In this document: piece by piece, positions 24,040 through 33,570 of the stretch
How positions within the stretch are numbered: the first letter of the stretch is position 1
How the letters are laid out: every line of letters starts with the position of its first letter
Assembly: GCF_002561455.1 (NCBI RefSeq)
Contig: NZ_NTUP01000014.1
Coordinates: 1-64,000, forward strand
Reading direction: 5' to 3'
DNA length: 64,000 bases
From: Bacillus sp. AFS015802
GTDB lineage: Bacteria; Bacillota; Bacilli; Bacillales; Bacillaceae_B
The notes under the pieces: model-generated
Told to the model about the DNA's origin: nothing
The model's input: only the letters and a program-made list of their open reading frames with translations
Databases searched by the model: none
Position numbers and translations under genes: made by a program

Positions 24040-26454
24040 TCATGACCCCAAAACCGCAGCGGTTTCCCGATCACCAATAAAGTCATTCAGTTCTTCAGCC
24101 GGAACGGGCCTGCTGAAGTAGTACCCTTGGGCATACTCGCATTGCAACTCCTTCAGCCATTCCAATTGAGACTGTGTTTCCACGCCTTCTGCGACGATGG
24201 TCAGCTGTAAATGCTTCGCCATCGCATGGATGGCGGAAACGATCGCTTTATTGGACTTATGATCATCCAGTCCCATGATGAAGCTCCGGTCGATCTTCAA
24301 CGTTTGAATCGAGAATTTCTGCAGGTAGCTTAATGAGCTGTATTCAATGCCAAAGTCGTCGATGGCGATTGATACGCCGATTTCACGCAGGGTATTCAGT
24401 TTCGCTAATGCTTCCTCCACATGATGCATCGTCGTGCTTTCCGTGACCTCCAGTTCAATAAGGGAAGCGGGGACGTCGTATGTGTTCAGAACGTCTCTGA
24501 CCATGTCGACAAATGTGGCATCATGAAACTGACGGGAAGAGACATTAATCGAAATCTTGAACTCATGTCCCTCCTTCATCCATGCCTTGAGCTGCTTGCA
24601 GGCTTCAATCAGGATGCGGTGCCCGAGGGGGATGATCAAGCCGGTTTCTTCCGCCAATGGGATGAAGTCTGCGGGGGAGATCAAGCCTTTGACGGGGTGA
24701 TTCCATCTGATCAAGGCCTCCACACCGATCATCCTGTTCGTCGTTAACGAGAGCTGCGGTTGATAATATAGCTCGAACTCCTCATTCACCAAGGCTTTAC
24801 GCAGGTTTTCCTCGAGCTCGATCGGGTTGATCCCTTTTTCTTCAAGCTGATCGGAAAATAGTAGCTGATACGCACCTTCGCTTTTTTTCATCGTATACAT
24901 GGCGATGTCCGCTTTTTTCAAGAGGGTGGAAAGATCATGCCCGTCATGGGGATAAAGGGAGATCCCGATGGAGGTCGACGTCATGATGTCGTGTCCCCCG
25001 ATATCAAAAGGGGTTTTCAGGCTATCGTGGATCGCTGCCGCCATCTTATGAACGTCGCCCCTATTTTTGATGGATGGTAGGAGGACGATGAACTCGTCCC
25101 CGCTCATCCGGGCAATGAATCCGTTCGTTCCCAATACCTTGACGCATCTTTTTCCGACACGGGAGATGAGCTCGTCCCCATAGCCGTGACCCAGTGTGTC
25201 ATTGACGATTTTAAACCGGTTGAGATCCAGGAGCAGGATGGCCATCTGGTCACACCCTTCCCGAACCTTTCTCTCGAACACTTCATTAAAATACCGTCTG
25301 TTCGGTAATCCGGTAAGCTCATCGTGATAGGCAAGATATTGGATTTGTTCCTTGTCCTTCTTGGCTTCCGTAATATCCGTCGCGAGGACATGAGCCCCGG
25401 TCACTTCCCCGTTGAGGTAGATCGGCACGACGATCACCTGGATGGACATGAGATGCCCTTTGCGATGAGGCAGATCGATTTCAAGTTTCGTCGCTTCCCC
25501 ACGCAGTGAGTGATGGAATGCCGCCTGAATCTGTTCCAAATCCTTCTCAAGGACATAGGTTCGGAACCCTTTTCCCACAATCTCCTCTATCGGATAGCCT
25601 GTCAGCTCTGCAGCCCGCACGTTCGCTTCCACGATGACGGCCTCCCGGTTATAGGTAAAGATGGCAGAGAGATTATTTTCATACAAGGACTTGTATTCCT
25701 GCTCCTTCTCATAAATCTCTTTCATCTGCTTTTTATGTAAATCATTGGCCAATTGATCCGGGATGAACCAAAGGATCAGCAGGATACCCATTTCGAGAAT
25801 GAAGGGGAACAGATGATTATTTTCCACCATGGAAAGATGGGCTCCGTATTTTTCGGGGGCGAGAAGGGAATAGGCCGTCAAATAAGTGATCCCGGAAAAA
25901 CCAAGGCCCATCACTAAACTCCAAAACGCGTGATGCGTTCCTTTATAGTGACCGATTTCCTGATTATTCAGCTGCAACAGCATCCGGAAAAAGGGAAAGG
26001 TCACGCCCAGGGTCATTAAAATCGTCAGAACGATGTACATAGGTTTTAATTCGACAAAAGGATAAATCAGTCCAACATAAGTAGAAAAATTCCCAGCCAT
26101 CATAATCAGGGAAAAGATGAACCCTCCCCTTATGAAATTCACTTTATCCGTGTTCACGCCCTGAAAAAGCCGGAGGGACAGATAAATACTGAAAAAACAA
26201 ATCACTAAAAAGATCGGAGCGAAATAAATGAACCGCTGGATGAAGATATCATATGAGACCATCAAGGTTACAGAAGCATGAAGCAGGCAGTAAAAAATAG
26301 TGTAAATAAGGGAAGGAAGCAATAGTTCCTTTTTGCGCACAACCTGCTTTTGACCGTTTCGCTTGAATGCTTCTTTCAGTGCCAGATAGCTGCATCCCGC
26401 CGATAATAAAATACTCATCATTATATTTATAGTAATCACCAAAAGATCAGTCAT
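24040..26454 (-). CDS. Membrane PAS-GGDEF-EAL cyclic-di-GMP protein
   Basis: An 804-aa protein with about seven N-terminal membrane helices (to about 240), a PAS domain (SAIFTYNREAVIVEAN; about 260-370), GGDEF and EAL domains. The GGDEF signature is MSGDEF (about residue 450), a Ser variant, and no RxxD inhibitory site is visible upstream. The EAL domain keeps VEALIRWNHP (about 579), DDFGIEYSSL, KIDRSFI and AEGVET, so phosphodiesterase activity is likely. Cyclase activity is possible but uncertain. ATG 26454 sits 5 nt after GGAGG; an upstream in-frame ATG at 26484 lacks a ribosome site. It could set the cyclic-di-GMP level sensed by the riboswitch at 2281. Confidence 0.9.
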   Translation of the reverse strand: MTDLLVITINIMMSILLSAGCSYLALKEAFKRNGQKQVVRKKELLLPSLIYTIFYCLLHASVTLMVSYDIFIQRFIYFAPIFLVICFFSIYLSLRLFQGVNTDKVNFIRGGFIFSLIMMAGNFSTYVGLIYPFVELKPMYIVLTILMTLGVTFPFFRMLLQLNNQEIGHYKGTHHAFWSLVMGLGFSGITYLTAYSLLAPEKYGAHLSMVENNHLFPFILEMGILLILWFIPDQLANDLHKKQMKEIYEKEQEYKSLYENNLSAIFTYNREAVIVEANVRAAELTGYPIEEIVGKGFRTYVLEKDLEQIQAAFHHSLRGEATKLEIDLPHRKGHLMSIQVIVVPIYLNGEVTGAHVLATDITEAKKDKEQIQYLAYHDELTGLPNRRYFNEVFERKVREGCDQMAILLLDLNRFKIVNDTLGHGYGDELISRVGKRCVKVLGTNGFIARMSGDEFIVLLPSIKNRGDVHKMAAAIHDSLKTPFDIGGHDIMTSTSIGISLYPHDGHDLSTLLKKADIAMYTMKKSEGAYQLLFSDQLEEKGINPIELEENLRKALVNEEFELYYQPQLSLTTNRMIGVEALIRWNHPVKGLISPADFIPLAEETGLIIPLGHRILIEACKQLKAWMKEGHEFKISINVSSRQFHDATFVDMVRDVLNTYDVPASLIELEVTESTTMHHVEEALAKLNTLREIGVSIAIDDFGIEYSSLSYLQKFSIQTLKIDRSFIMGLDDHKSNKAIVSAIHAMAKHLQLTIVAEGVETQSQLEWLKELQCEYAQGYYFSRPVPAEELNDFIGDRETAAVLGS

Positions 26455-26553
26455 TTTTACCTCCGTCCAAATACCTATTTCCAACAGTATATCATCTATT
26501 TCGACGGAATTTTCTTATTTTATTGTATTTTTTTGTTGAATCGACCGATTTCT

Positions 26554-27786
26554 TCAGCGGCTTGTCTCCAGTTGTGTGGTCAGCAGAATGGCTTTGGTCA
26601 GCTGTTCTTTTTCCACATAGTGCTTAAAAAGCACCTTTCCATACCGTTCGATCAACAAGACATTCTTCTTTTCTAAAAAGTAAGGAAGAGCTTCCTGTTC
26701 AAGATACGTAATGTATTCATCGCAGCTGTTGTTCATTCGACGGGAAAAGAGTTGGAACAGCTTATGGAATAAGGTGCTTTTCAAGCTTTTACTCATGTGG
26801 AGTCCGTGTTGGATGTGCTTCTCGAGTTGCTTGTCGTTACAGAGCTTTCCTTCTATGCATGCATCTGTGTAATTGCATAATCTACTCAGGTACGTGACGG
26901 AGCCTTTTTCCGCGAGGGTGAGAGCCTCTTTGAAGCATTTCCTGGCACGTGCATATTCTTCACGATTGTAATATTCATATCCTAAGTTGTTTAACAGCAT
27001 CCCTTTTTGTTCAAGGAATCCAAGTGAATCACAATCCTGGAACAGATTCTGGTACCTTTCCGTCAAGTCATGAAAATCATGATCCGTTTCACAGCTCAGC
27101 TGCAGCAGCATCAGGGACTCTGCCTTAATCGCTCCCAGATAATTATTCGTCTGTTTAAAATAACCCAGTGCTTTATCTGCATAGTAATACGACATCACCT
27201 TATTCCCGATGCACTGATAGGCGATGGATAGATGATAATAGCATTCCAAGTTATGATAGGCACCCATGTCGATTTTCTTTAATACCTGGACCGCTTTTTG
27301 CTGATTCTCATCGTTATTTCGATTGATATACATAATTCCTTGAACGTGATAAAGTAAATTGGTTTCAAACGCTGTCAGATTCCCGGGTTGGATGGATTCG
27401 AGAATGCGGCAAGCTGCGTCTGTCTTTTGATGTAAGATGAAGTACCTCGCCTTAAGGAGAAGAAAGTGGACGCCATACTTTGAGGATTTAAGAAATGCCG
27501 AGCGTTCAAGTTCTGATTTGATTTTTTCCACAAGATTCATTCTTCTCATGATGATACTGTTATGCCAAAGCTGCAGCTGCTTTTCTAGGTGTTGGAAAGA
27601 GTCGATTTCATGTTGGATATCAATACCCAGCCGTTCAGAAAACAGAGAGATGATGTCGTCCGAATATGCCGTTTTACCCCGTTCAATCTTACTCACATGT
27701 GTCGTTGTACATATTCCCTCCCCCAGTTGATACTGAGTAAGACCTGCTTTCTCCCTATAAAAACGAATGATTTCCCCCGTGTGCAT
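26554..27786 (-). CDS. HTH-TPR transcriptional regulator (RNPP/PlcR-like architecture)
   Basis: A 410-aa protein with an N-terminal Xre-type HTH (GEIIRFYREKAGLTQYQLGEGICTTTHVSKIERGK, about 4-38) and an all-helical TPR region to the end (for example GMLLNNLGYEYYNREEYARARKCFKEAL). This is the layout of peptide-sensing RNPP regulators. No small Phr/PapR-like gene was found on either side, so the ligand, if any, is unknown. ATG 27786 lies 7 nt after AGGAGGGG. A 20-bp tandem repeat array lies upstream (27941-28060). Confidence 0.82.
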   Translation of the reverse strand: MHTGEIIRFYREKAGLTQYQLGEGICTTTHVSKIERGKTAYSDDIISLFSERLGIDIQHEIDSFQHLEKQLQLWHNSIIMRRMNLVEKIKSELERSAFLKSSKYGVHFLLLKARYFILHQKTDAACRILESIQPGNLTAFETNLLYHVQGIMYINRNNDENQQKAVQVLKKIDMGAYHNLECYYHLSIAYQCIGNKVMSYYYADKALGYFKQTNNYLGAIKAESLMLLQLSCETDHDFHDLTERYQNLFQDCDSLGFLEQKGMLLNNLGYEYYNREEYARARKCFKEALTLAEKGSVTYLSRLCNYTDACIEGKLCNDKQLEKHIQHGLHMSKSLKSTLFHKLFQLFSRRMNNSCDEYITYLEQEALPYFLEKKNVLLIERYGKVLFKHYVEKEQLTKAILLTTQLETSR

Positions 27787-27940
27787 GAATAACCCCTCCT
27801 GTTTGATATAACCCTGAAGAGTAGTATTTGGTGAGGATCGGGGATTTTCCTGCTTTGGGAGAGGGGATGAAAAATAAATGAGAGGGAGGGCATGGATTTT
27901 TGGTGGTTATTGGATGGGGAGGAGGTTTTTCGACAAGCTG

Positions 27941-28060
27941 GCATGATTATTTGAAAAACGGCATAAATATCCTGGATCTTGGGATGATTATCGGAAAAGT
28001 CGCATGAAAATCTGATCTGAAGCATGATCCCCTCAAAAGCGGCATGATTCCTGAAAAAGG
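27941..28060. repeat. Degenerate 20-bp tandem repeat (six units)
   Basis: Six units of 19-22 bp each begin with GCATGA or a close variant (at 27941, 27961, 27983, 28002, 28022, 28042) and most contain a GAAAA tract. The array fills the 378-nt gap between the HTH-TPR gene and the SCO gene, where no gene is convincing. Confidence 0.75.
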
Positions 28061-28164
28061 AGTGAAAAGGTTTTGGGGAATTCATTTGAATAGAAGATTA
28101 CCCTTCTCGAACCGATATAACAGTCTGAAAAATATAAAAAACCTCCCCGAATCCCCCGGAAAGG

Positions 28165-28755
28165 TCACTCCAATCTATCAATATCCTCAATGATCTCCTC
28201 ATAAGGAGGATTCGACACGCCTTCATATTGCTTCAATAACACGCCATTCTCACTCACCAGGTAAAAGGAGGTCCCGTGCACAAACTGATTCGAACCTTCC
28301 ACTTTGGCAGCGGGTGTTTTAAAGGACACATTGGCGAAGGATTCAATGTCATCCCGGGAATATCCCGTCAGGAAGCTCCAGTTCCTATCATGGAATTCAT
28401 ACCGGCTGCTGTATTCCCTAAGCACATCAGGTGTATCATGCTCCGGATCGACGCTGATGGAAACCAGCTGGACCTCCTCTTCCAATCCGGCTTCAGCAAT
28501 CTTCTTCTGGAGCTTCGACATATTCGCCGTCATCGGCAGGCAGACCGTATCACAATTCGTAAAAATAAAATCGGCTACCAGAATCTTTCCATTATTGAGA
28601 TCGGCCAGTGACACCTTCTCCCCATTCTGATCAACAGCGGCCAAGTCCCCGACCTCCACCTTCATCGGAAACGACTCCTCCACATCCTGACCCCCGCATC
28701 CAGTTAACAGCAGCAGAGACAAAGCAATTGCTGACAAGATACACTTCACGCCCAC
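28165..28755 (-). CDS. SCO1/SenC-family copper/thioredoxin-fold lipoprotein
   Basis: A 196-aa protein with lipoprotein signal LLTGCGG and a thioredoxin-like domain. The copper-binding CxxxC is in FTNCDTVCLPMT and the distant His is in FVHGTSFYLV. SCO proteins deliver copper to the CuA centre of cytochrome oxidase or act as thiol reductants. The start is GTG 28755, 7 nt after AGGGGGTA. It is separated from the ABC operon by a repeat hairpin. Confidence 0.9.
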   Translation of the reverse strand: MGVKCILSAIALSLLLLTGCGGQDVEESFPMKVEVGDLAAVDQNGEKVSLADLNNGKILVADFIFTNCDTVCLPMTANMSKLQKKIAEAGLEEEVQLVSISVDPEHDTPDVLREYSSRYEFHDRNWSFLTGYSRDDIESFANVSFKTPAAKVEGSNQFVHGTSFYLVSENGVLLKQYEGVSNPPYEEIIEDIDRLE

Positions 28756-28777
28756 TTTGCTACCCCCTTCTATAATA

Positions 28778-28810
28778 GAGGTCCGTCCCTCAACATGAGG
28801 GACGGACCTT
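28778..28810. repeat. Dispersed GGACGGACC repeat, complete hairpin
   Basis: GAGGTCCGTCCCTC, loop AACAT, GAGGGACGGACCTT. It lies just after the ssuA-like stop (minus strand) and upstream of the SCO gene, so it may end the ABC transcript. Confidence 0.9.
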
Positions 28811-28816
28811 GCATCA

Positions 28817-29812
28817 TTAGTCGATGAATTGTTTGTCGATCAGGTCGGTGAATTCTGGTTTTTCCTTTAGGAATTTCAGTTCGTAGGAGGAGTCGGCGAA
28901 TGCCTGGACGGCGTCTGAATCCACTTTATAGGTGAATCCGATTCGTTCCCATGCCTGGTCGACGACTTCCTTGCTCAGTTCCTGACCGGTTACTTCTTTC
29001 ACGTCTTTGATCGTAATTTCTTTCGCTTCTTCAGGGTTTTCCTCAATGAACGAAGTAGCTTCTTTATGGGCGTCTACGATTTTTTGGATCGTGTCCGGGT
29101 TTTCTTTTACCGATTTACCTGACGCTACGAGTACAGAAGCAGGAAGAGTTTCCCCGAAGGATATTTCATCATGGTCGATGATGATGTTCGCGCCGGTTTC
29201 CTGCTGGATCACGGCCGCCCACGGTTCCGGTGCAACGGCAATGTCGACTTTACCGGACTTCAGCATGTTCGCATACTGGGCAGGGTTTCCTGTCACGTGC
29301 TTCATCGTGCCCCCGATCCGCTGGGACTCGATCCCGTGCTCGCCGAGGAACGTTTCCACCTGGACATCATGGGTACAACCTACAGCTGGAGTGATGAAAG
29401 ATTTCCCGGCAAAATCGTCCACGGATTTCACGCCGCTTTCTTTACTGGCAAGGACCACGGTCCCGCCTGTCGATCCGCCACCAATGATTTTTACATCAGC
29501 ACCAGTCATATAGTTGTTCATGGCAGGTCCCGGTCCGACCAGACCTGCATCAATTTCACCTGTTTTTAAAGCTGTCATGAACGATGAACCATCAGGGAAC
29601 GTTTTATATTCAATCTTCGTTCCGTCACCAAGCTCTTTTTCATAAAATCCTTTGTCTTTCGCAACCATTGCCGGGACGTGGTTAATATTCGGGAAGTAGC
29701 CGATGACGACTTTCTTGCTGACGTCGCCACCCGAGCTCTTTTCTGTCCCGCAGCCGGCGAGGAGCCCAAGGAATGTGAAGAAAATCGTGAGTAGTAAAAA
29801 TGTTTTTTTCAT
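28817..29812 (-). CDS. ABC transporter substrate-binding lipoprotein, sulfonate/nitrate/taurine type
   Basis: A 331-aa SsuA/TauA-family protein with lipobox LAGCGT, then a periplasmic-binding fold type II (IGYFPNINHVPAMVAKDKGFYEKE, VGPGPAMNNYM, GNPAQYANMLKSGKVDIAVAPEPW). The exact ligand (aliphatic sulfonate, taurine or another) cannot be read; no desulfonation enzyme adjoins. ATG has TAGGAGG 8 nt upstream. Third gene of the minus-strand operon. Confidence 0.88.
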   Translation of the reverse strand: MKKTFLLLTIFFTFLGLLAGCGTEKSSGGDVSKKVVIGYFPNINHVPAMVAKDKGFYEKELGDGTKIEYKTFPDGSSFMTALKTGEIDAGLVGPGPAMNNYMTGADVKIIGGGSTGGTVVLASKESGVKSVDDFAGKSFITPAVGCTHDVQVETFLGEHGIESQRIGGTMKHVTGNPAQYANMLKSGKVDIAVAPEPWAAVIQQETGANIIIDHDEISFGETLPASVLVASGKSVKENPDTIQKIVDAHKEATSFIEENPEEAKEITIKDVKEVTGQELSKEVVDQAWERIGFTYKVDSDAVQAFADSSYELKFLKEKPEFTDLIDKQFID

Positions 29813-29851
29813 TATTTATCCTCCTAAGTGCGGGTGAATCCGCAAATTTGT

Positions 29852-30607
29852 TTACGATTCTAATCCCCAGCGTTTGATCACGGATTTCTCGATGCGCTGG
29901 AATAGTAACTGATCGACGATGGCCCCGATGACGCCGATGATGATCATGACGGCAATCACAAGGCTCATGTCACCGAAATCTGATGCGTAGCGGAGCGTGT
30001 ATCCAAGTCCCGGTCCCGTACTCAACAGTTCCCCTGCCATCAATGCCCGCCAGGCGAACGCCCAGGCAAGGCGGGAGCCCGTCACCACATAGGGGATCGA
30101 TGCCGGGAAGATGACCCGGATGAATAAGTCCAATCCTCTTGACCCCATCGTCTGGGCCGCTTTCAAGTAGAGGGGCGAGACGTTTTTGATCCCCATCCGG
30201 ATGTTGAGGGCCATGACGAATGTTCCCCCGAGGATGACCACGAAAATGACGGCTTTTTCATTGAGGCCGAACCACATGATGGCCAGTGGCAGCCAGACGA
30301 TGCTCGGTACACTCTGGAAAGCGAGCAGTAATGATCCAAGTGTATCGTCGGCCGTTTTTGATTTGGCGAGAAGAACGCCGATGCTGGTTCCGATAATCAA
30401 TGAAATCCCTAAGCCGATGAATAAACGTTTGAAGCTTGCCATAAGGTCTATGATCAAGGTTTGATCGGCAATTCCTGTAAACAAGGCATCGAAAACGGAA
30501 GTGGGGGATGGGAGGACCACTTCTGTCCATAATCCGAACCGCGACCCCGATTCCCAAAGGCCGATGATCACTGCGAAGAAGATGATACGTTTAAGAGCTG
30601 TGTTCAT
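29852..30607 (-). CDS. ABC transporter permease, SsuC-like
   Basis: An approximately 251-aa BPD-transport permease with six helices and the EAA-type loop AAQTMGSRGLDLFIRVIFPASIPY. ATG 30607 (9 nt after a GAGG inside the ATPase gene) is preferred over the GTG at 30622. It overlaps the ATPase gene by 17 nt. Confidence 0.9.
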   Translation of the reverse strand: MNTALKRIIFFAVIIGLWESGSRFGLWTEVVLPSPTSVFDALFTGIADQTLIIDLMASFKRLFIGLGISLIIGTSIGVLLAKSKTADDTLGSLLLAFQSVPSIVWLPLAIMWFGLNEKAVIFVVILGGTFVMALNIRMGIKNVSPLYLKAAQTMGSRGLDLFIRVIFPASIPYVVTGSRLAWAFAWRALMAGELLSTGPGLGYTLRYASDFGDMSLVIAVMIIIGVIGAIVDQLLFQRIEKSVIKRWGLES

Positions 30608-31379
30608 AGGCCAATTCCTCACTTATCACTTTGTCGATTTCCTTCTTCAAGAAGCTCATGATATGTTCTTCGATTTTCACCATTTCCTCTTTATGGGCAT
30701 CCCGGGGACGGGGGATATCCACCTTGATATCCGCCAGAATCGTGCCGGGGCGAGTCCCCATGACGATGATCCGGTCTGAGAGCTTGATAGACTCAGAGAT
30801 GCTGTGGGTGACGAACATCACGGTCTTTTTCGTCTCCATCCAGATCGTTTCAAGCTGGTGGTGAAGACGGGAGCGGGTCTGTTCATCCAAAGCGCCGAAT
30901 GGTTCATCCATGAGAAGGATCTCAGGATTCATGGAGAGCGCCCGGGCGATCGCCACCCGCTGCTGCATCCCCCCTGACAGCTCATGAGGGTAATGGTCCT
31001 GATAGTTTCCGAGCTGGACCATATGTAAGTACTTGGCGGCCTGACTCCTCGCTTCATTCTTGGCCATTTCTTTTTTCAGGGGGAACGTCACGTTATCCCG
31101 GACGTTCAGCCATGGAAAGAGTGCCGCCTGCTGAAAGACCATGCCACGATCTTTTCCAGGCTTTTTGATCGGATTTCCATCTACACGAACTTCACCGGAT
31201 GTCGAACCGGTCAATCCAGCCACGATCGAAAGCAGAGTGGATTTTCCGCATCCCGATGGACCGAGGATGGACACGAATTCTCCCTTATCAATCTCGAGAT
31301 TAATATCTTTTAAGACATCAGTTGGCTTCCCGGTCTTATCCAGGTATTGCTTATTTAGAGAGTGGATCTCTATAAACAT
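30591..31379 (-). CDS. ABC transporter ATP-binding protein, SsuB-like
   Basis: A 262-aa nucleotide-binding subunit with Walker A GPSGCGKST, signature ELSGGMQQRVAIARAL, Walker B ILLMDEPFGALD and switch His in FVTHSISES. First gene of the operon. The 235-nt divergent region to the sigma gene shows no riboswitch. Confidence 0.92.
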   Translation of the reverse strand: MFIEIHSLNKQYLDKTGKPTDVLKDINLEIDKGEFVSILGPSGCGKSTLLSIVAGLTGSTSGEVRVDGNPIKKPGKDRGMVFQQAALFPWLNVRDNVTFPLKKEMAKNEARSQAAKYLHMVQLGNYQDHYPHELSGGMQQRVAIARALSMNPEILLMDEPFGALDEQTRSRLHHQLETIWMETKKTVMFVTHSISESIKLSDRIIVMGTRPGTILADIKVDIPRPRDAHKEEMVKIEEHIMSFLKKEIDKVISEELAYEHSS

Positions 31380-31614
31380 ATAATCATCCTTATCTTATAA
31401 ATCATATTAGTTTAGTCGGAATATAAATAATACAATTATAGTATATTGGGGGAGGTTGTCAAGGTTTCCTTTATTTTGGAATAAGATTAAAAAAAGAAGG
31501 CTTGTCAACCTAATTATTGAATTTGTAAATAAAATGAAAAAATATCCAAATAAATAAAATATTTAAGTGTTCAGAATCGTCTAATGTATATAAAGGAAAA
31601 ACGGGGGGAATGGG

Positions 31615-32133
31615 ATGTCTGACAATAGGTTGGTTGCAGATTGGTTTCATCATTACAGTGATTCCATCTATACGTTTCTCGTCTATCGCATGGGGTCAGT
31701 AGATGTGGAGGATCTTGTTCAGGAAGTGTTCATTCGGGCGCTTAACTCACTGGAAACATTTGAAGGGAAAGCGAATCCGAAAACCTGGTTATATTCCATT
31801 GCAAGAAATCTGGCACTGGATGAACTAAGGAAAAAGAAAAGGAGCAAATGGTCCATTACTTCATTTTCGCCCATTAACCATGAAGGAGCCTCATTCGAAA
31901 CCCCTGAATCTCTTTACTTTCTTAATGAAGGAAGCCGCGAGCTTCTGGCACGTATACGAAAACTAAAATCGAATTACCGTGATGTATTGATTTTAAAAGG
32001 GGTAAATGGCTTTGACGTAAAGGAAACAGCCTTGATTCTTGGATGGACGGAGAATAAAGTCCGGATCACGTATCACAGGGCGTGTAAAAAGCTGCAATCT
32101 ATAACAGGAGGATATCAGAATGAAGAAAAATAA
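31615..32133 (+). CDS. ECF-type RNA polymerase sigma factor
   Basis: A 172-aa sigma-70 family ECF factor. Region 2 (DWFHHYSDSIYTFLVYRMGSVDVEDLVQEVFIRAL, TWLYSIARNLALDELRK) and region 4 (LILGWTENKVRITYHRACKKL) are clear. ATG 31615 follows a G-rich site (31603-31608). It overlaps the next gene by 14 nt, the usual sigma/anti-sigma layout. CGTCTA at 31578-31583 resembles an ECF -10, but no AAC-type -35 is visible. Confidence 0.9.
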   Translation: MSDNRLVADWFHHYSDSIYTFLVYRMGSVDVEDLVQEVFIRALNSLETFEGKANPKTWLYSIARNLALDELRKKKRSKWSITSFSPINHEGASFETPESLYFLNEGSRELLARIRKLKSNYRDVLILKGVNGFDVKETALILGWTENKVRITYHRACKKLQSITGGYQNEEK

Positions 32134-33559
32134 CGAAGAAAATCTGAAACAAGAACTGCCACAGCTACAATTGAACGAATCAGCAAAAGAACGGATTCAT
32201 ACAACCCTTCTCAATCATCAGCCTTCCCCACCTTCTAAGAAGCGTTCTTGGAAAGGGAGTAAATGGGGTAGTCTTGTTGCAGCGGCACTTGGTATATTCA
32301 TATTTTCATTGCTTACCGTTTATATCATTTCAGAAACAGAGAAAGAGCGGGAACAAGAACGATATGTTCAGGCAGAAGAGGAAATCCAGGCGGTTTATGA
32401 AGAGATGGAAGGGAACCTGCAGAGTACAGAAGAAGGCCAAATGCTGAATCCGATAGAAGAGTCCAAGGTGAATTTGGCTCAATCGTCATTGAAAAAGGTG
32501 GAAGCATCCCCAGATAAAGAAGAGTTAACCTCCTTGATGAGGGAAATCGAAATATATAATCAAGCCGTGCCACAGGTCAATGAGCTCCAAACCCAAATCA
32601 ATGATGTGAACAAAACTCTATCACAAAGTGTTTTTGATAAAGACTTAGGAGAGAAAATATCTTCATTGAAAAAAGAGGTGACAAATAAATTAAAAAAGTT
32701 AGGTCAACTCGGAAATCCTTCTCTTAAAGCATTTCTAAGTAAACATTATACCGCTCAAATGGATACCCTTGAGAAAGAATTTGAGACCTATACAGCTCTC
32801 CAAGAGGATGTTCAAGATCTTAAAAAAATGGCAGTGGAACAATCGGTGGATGCTCAAGAATTTGAACAAAAGTCAGAAGAAGTAATGAGCCAGGTTAACC
32901 GTCTGGAAAACAAAAAAATGGCTGCCAGGATCGAAAAAGAAATCAACACGGCGAAAGCCGAGTTTCAGGAGCTTATGGCAAAGGCGAAGTCAGAGGCAGA
33001 GGAAAAAGCAAAAGCAGAAGCTGAAGAGAATAAGCGTATGGAAGAAGAGAGAGTAGCCCAAAAACGCAGGAAAGAACAAGCTTCGAAATCAAAAGAAGTG
33101 AACGCCAGCGGTCCAGTGTCTAAAGAAAAAGAAGAAAGCTTAGATGAGAGCAGTCCGGAAGATGAGCTGTACCCGATGGAATTTACGATGACAGGTCCTA
33201 ACGGCCATACGTTTAAACTAAGTCGTGATTTCAGTATCTATAAAATCGGAAAAGAATATGATGATATTGCGAGAAGATATGGAGCGCGTTTTTATTATAC
33301 TCCAAACTCGGATGTGTCAAATGTCATCATTGGAAGGAAAATCATCGCCACCGTTTCTCTTGTATCAGCAGCCAAAATTGAGTACAAAGACCTCTTTATA
33401 GACCTGATGACCTTTCGATCCAAGCATTACACAAGGGAACAATTTGCTGCCTTGGTCGACACTGTCATTCAGAGCGGGGAACCTTATAAAGTCGAGGAAG
33501 GGAACTCGGGGGAATTATTAAAGCTGGAAAATGGAACATTTATTTATCACAGTTGGTAG
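32120..33559 (+). CDS. Large membrane protein, probable anti-sigma factor of the ECF sigma
   Basis: A 479-aa protein with a short cytosolic N-terminus (about 1-48), one membrane helix (SLVAAALGIFIFSLLTVYII) and a long extracellular coiled coil rich in Glu/Lys (about 70-330, including an AEEKAKAEAEE tract). A compact C-terminal domain follows (about 350-479). It overlaps the sigma gene and has a GGAGG site. No zinc-binding anti-sigma motif is seen at the N-terminus. The anti-sigma role is inferred from position and topology; the coiled coil could sense wall stress. Confidence 0.65.
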   Translation: MKKNNEENLKQELPQLQLNESAKERIHTTLLNHQPSPPSKKRSWKGSKWGSLVAAALGIFIFSLLTVYIISETEKEREQERYVQAEEEIQAVYEEMEGNLQSTEEGQMLNPIEESKVNLAQSSLKKVEASPDKEELTSLMREIEIYNQAVPQVNELQTQINDVNKTLSQSVFDKDLGEKISSLKKEVTNKLKKLGQLGNPSLKAFLSKHYTAQMDTLEKEFETYTALQEDVQDLKKMAVEQSVDAQEFEQKSEEVMSQVNRLENKKMAARIEKEINTAKAEFQELMAKAKSEAEEKAKAEAEENKRMEEERVAQKRRKEQASKSKEVNASGPVSKEKEESLDESSPEDELYPMEFTMTGPNGHTFKLSRDFSIYKIGKEYDDIARRYGARFYYTPNSDVSNVIIGRKIIATVSLVSAAKIEYKDLFIDLMTFRSKHYTREQFAALVDTVIQSGEPYKVEEGNSGELLKLENGTFIYHSW

Positions 33560-33570
33560 AGTCAGGCTAA

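Noticed and set aside
27941..28060. CRISPR array
   Set aside because: Units are about 20 bp with no constant spacer/repeat alternation and no cas genes nearby.
27693..28085. A 130-codon minus-strand frame over the 20-bp tandem repeats
   Set aside because: It merely reads through the repeat array into the regulator gene in another frame.
31556..31583. ECF-type autoregulatory promoter of the sigma gene
   Set aside because: CGTCTA could be a -10, but no AAC-type -35 lies 16-17 nt upstream.
31380..31614. S-box, T-box or CymR site before the sulfonate-type ABC operon
   Set aside because: No conserved riboswitch or clear operator motif could be recognised.
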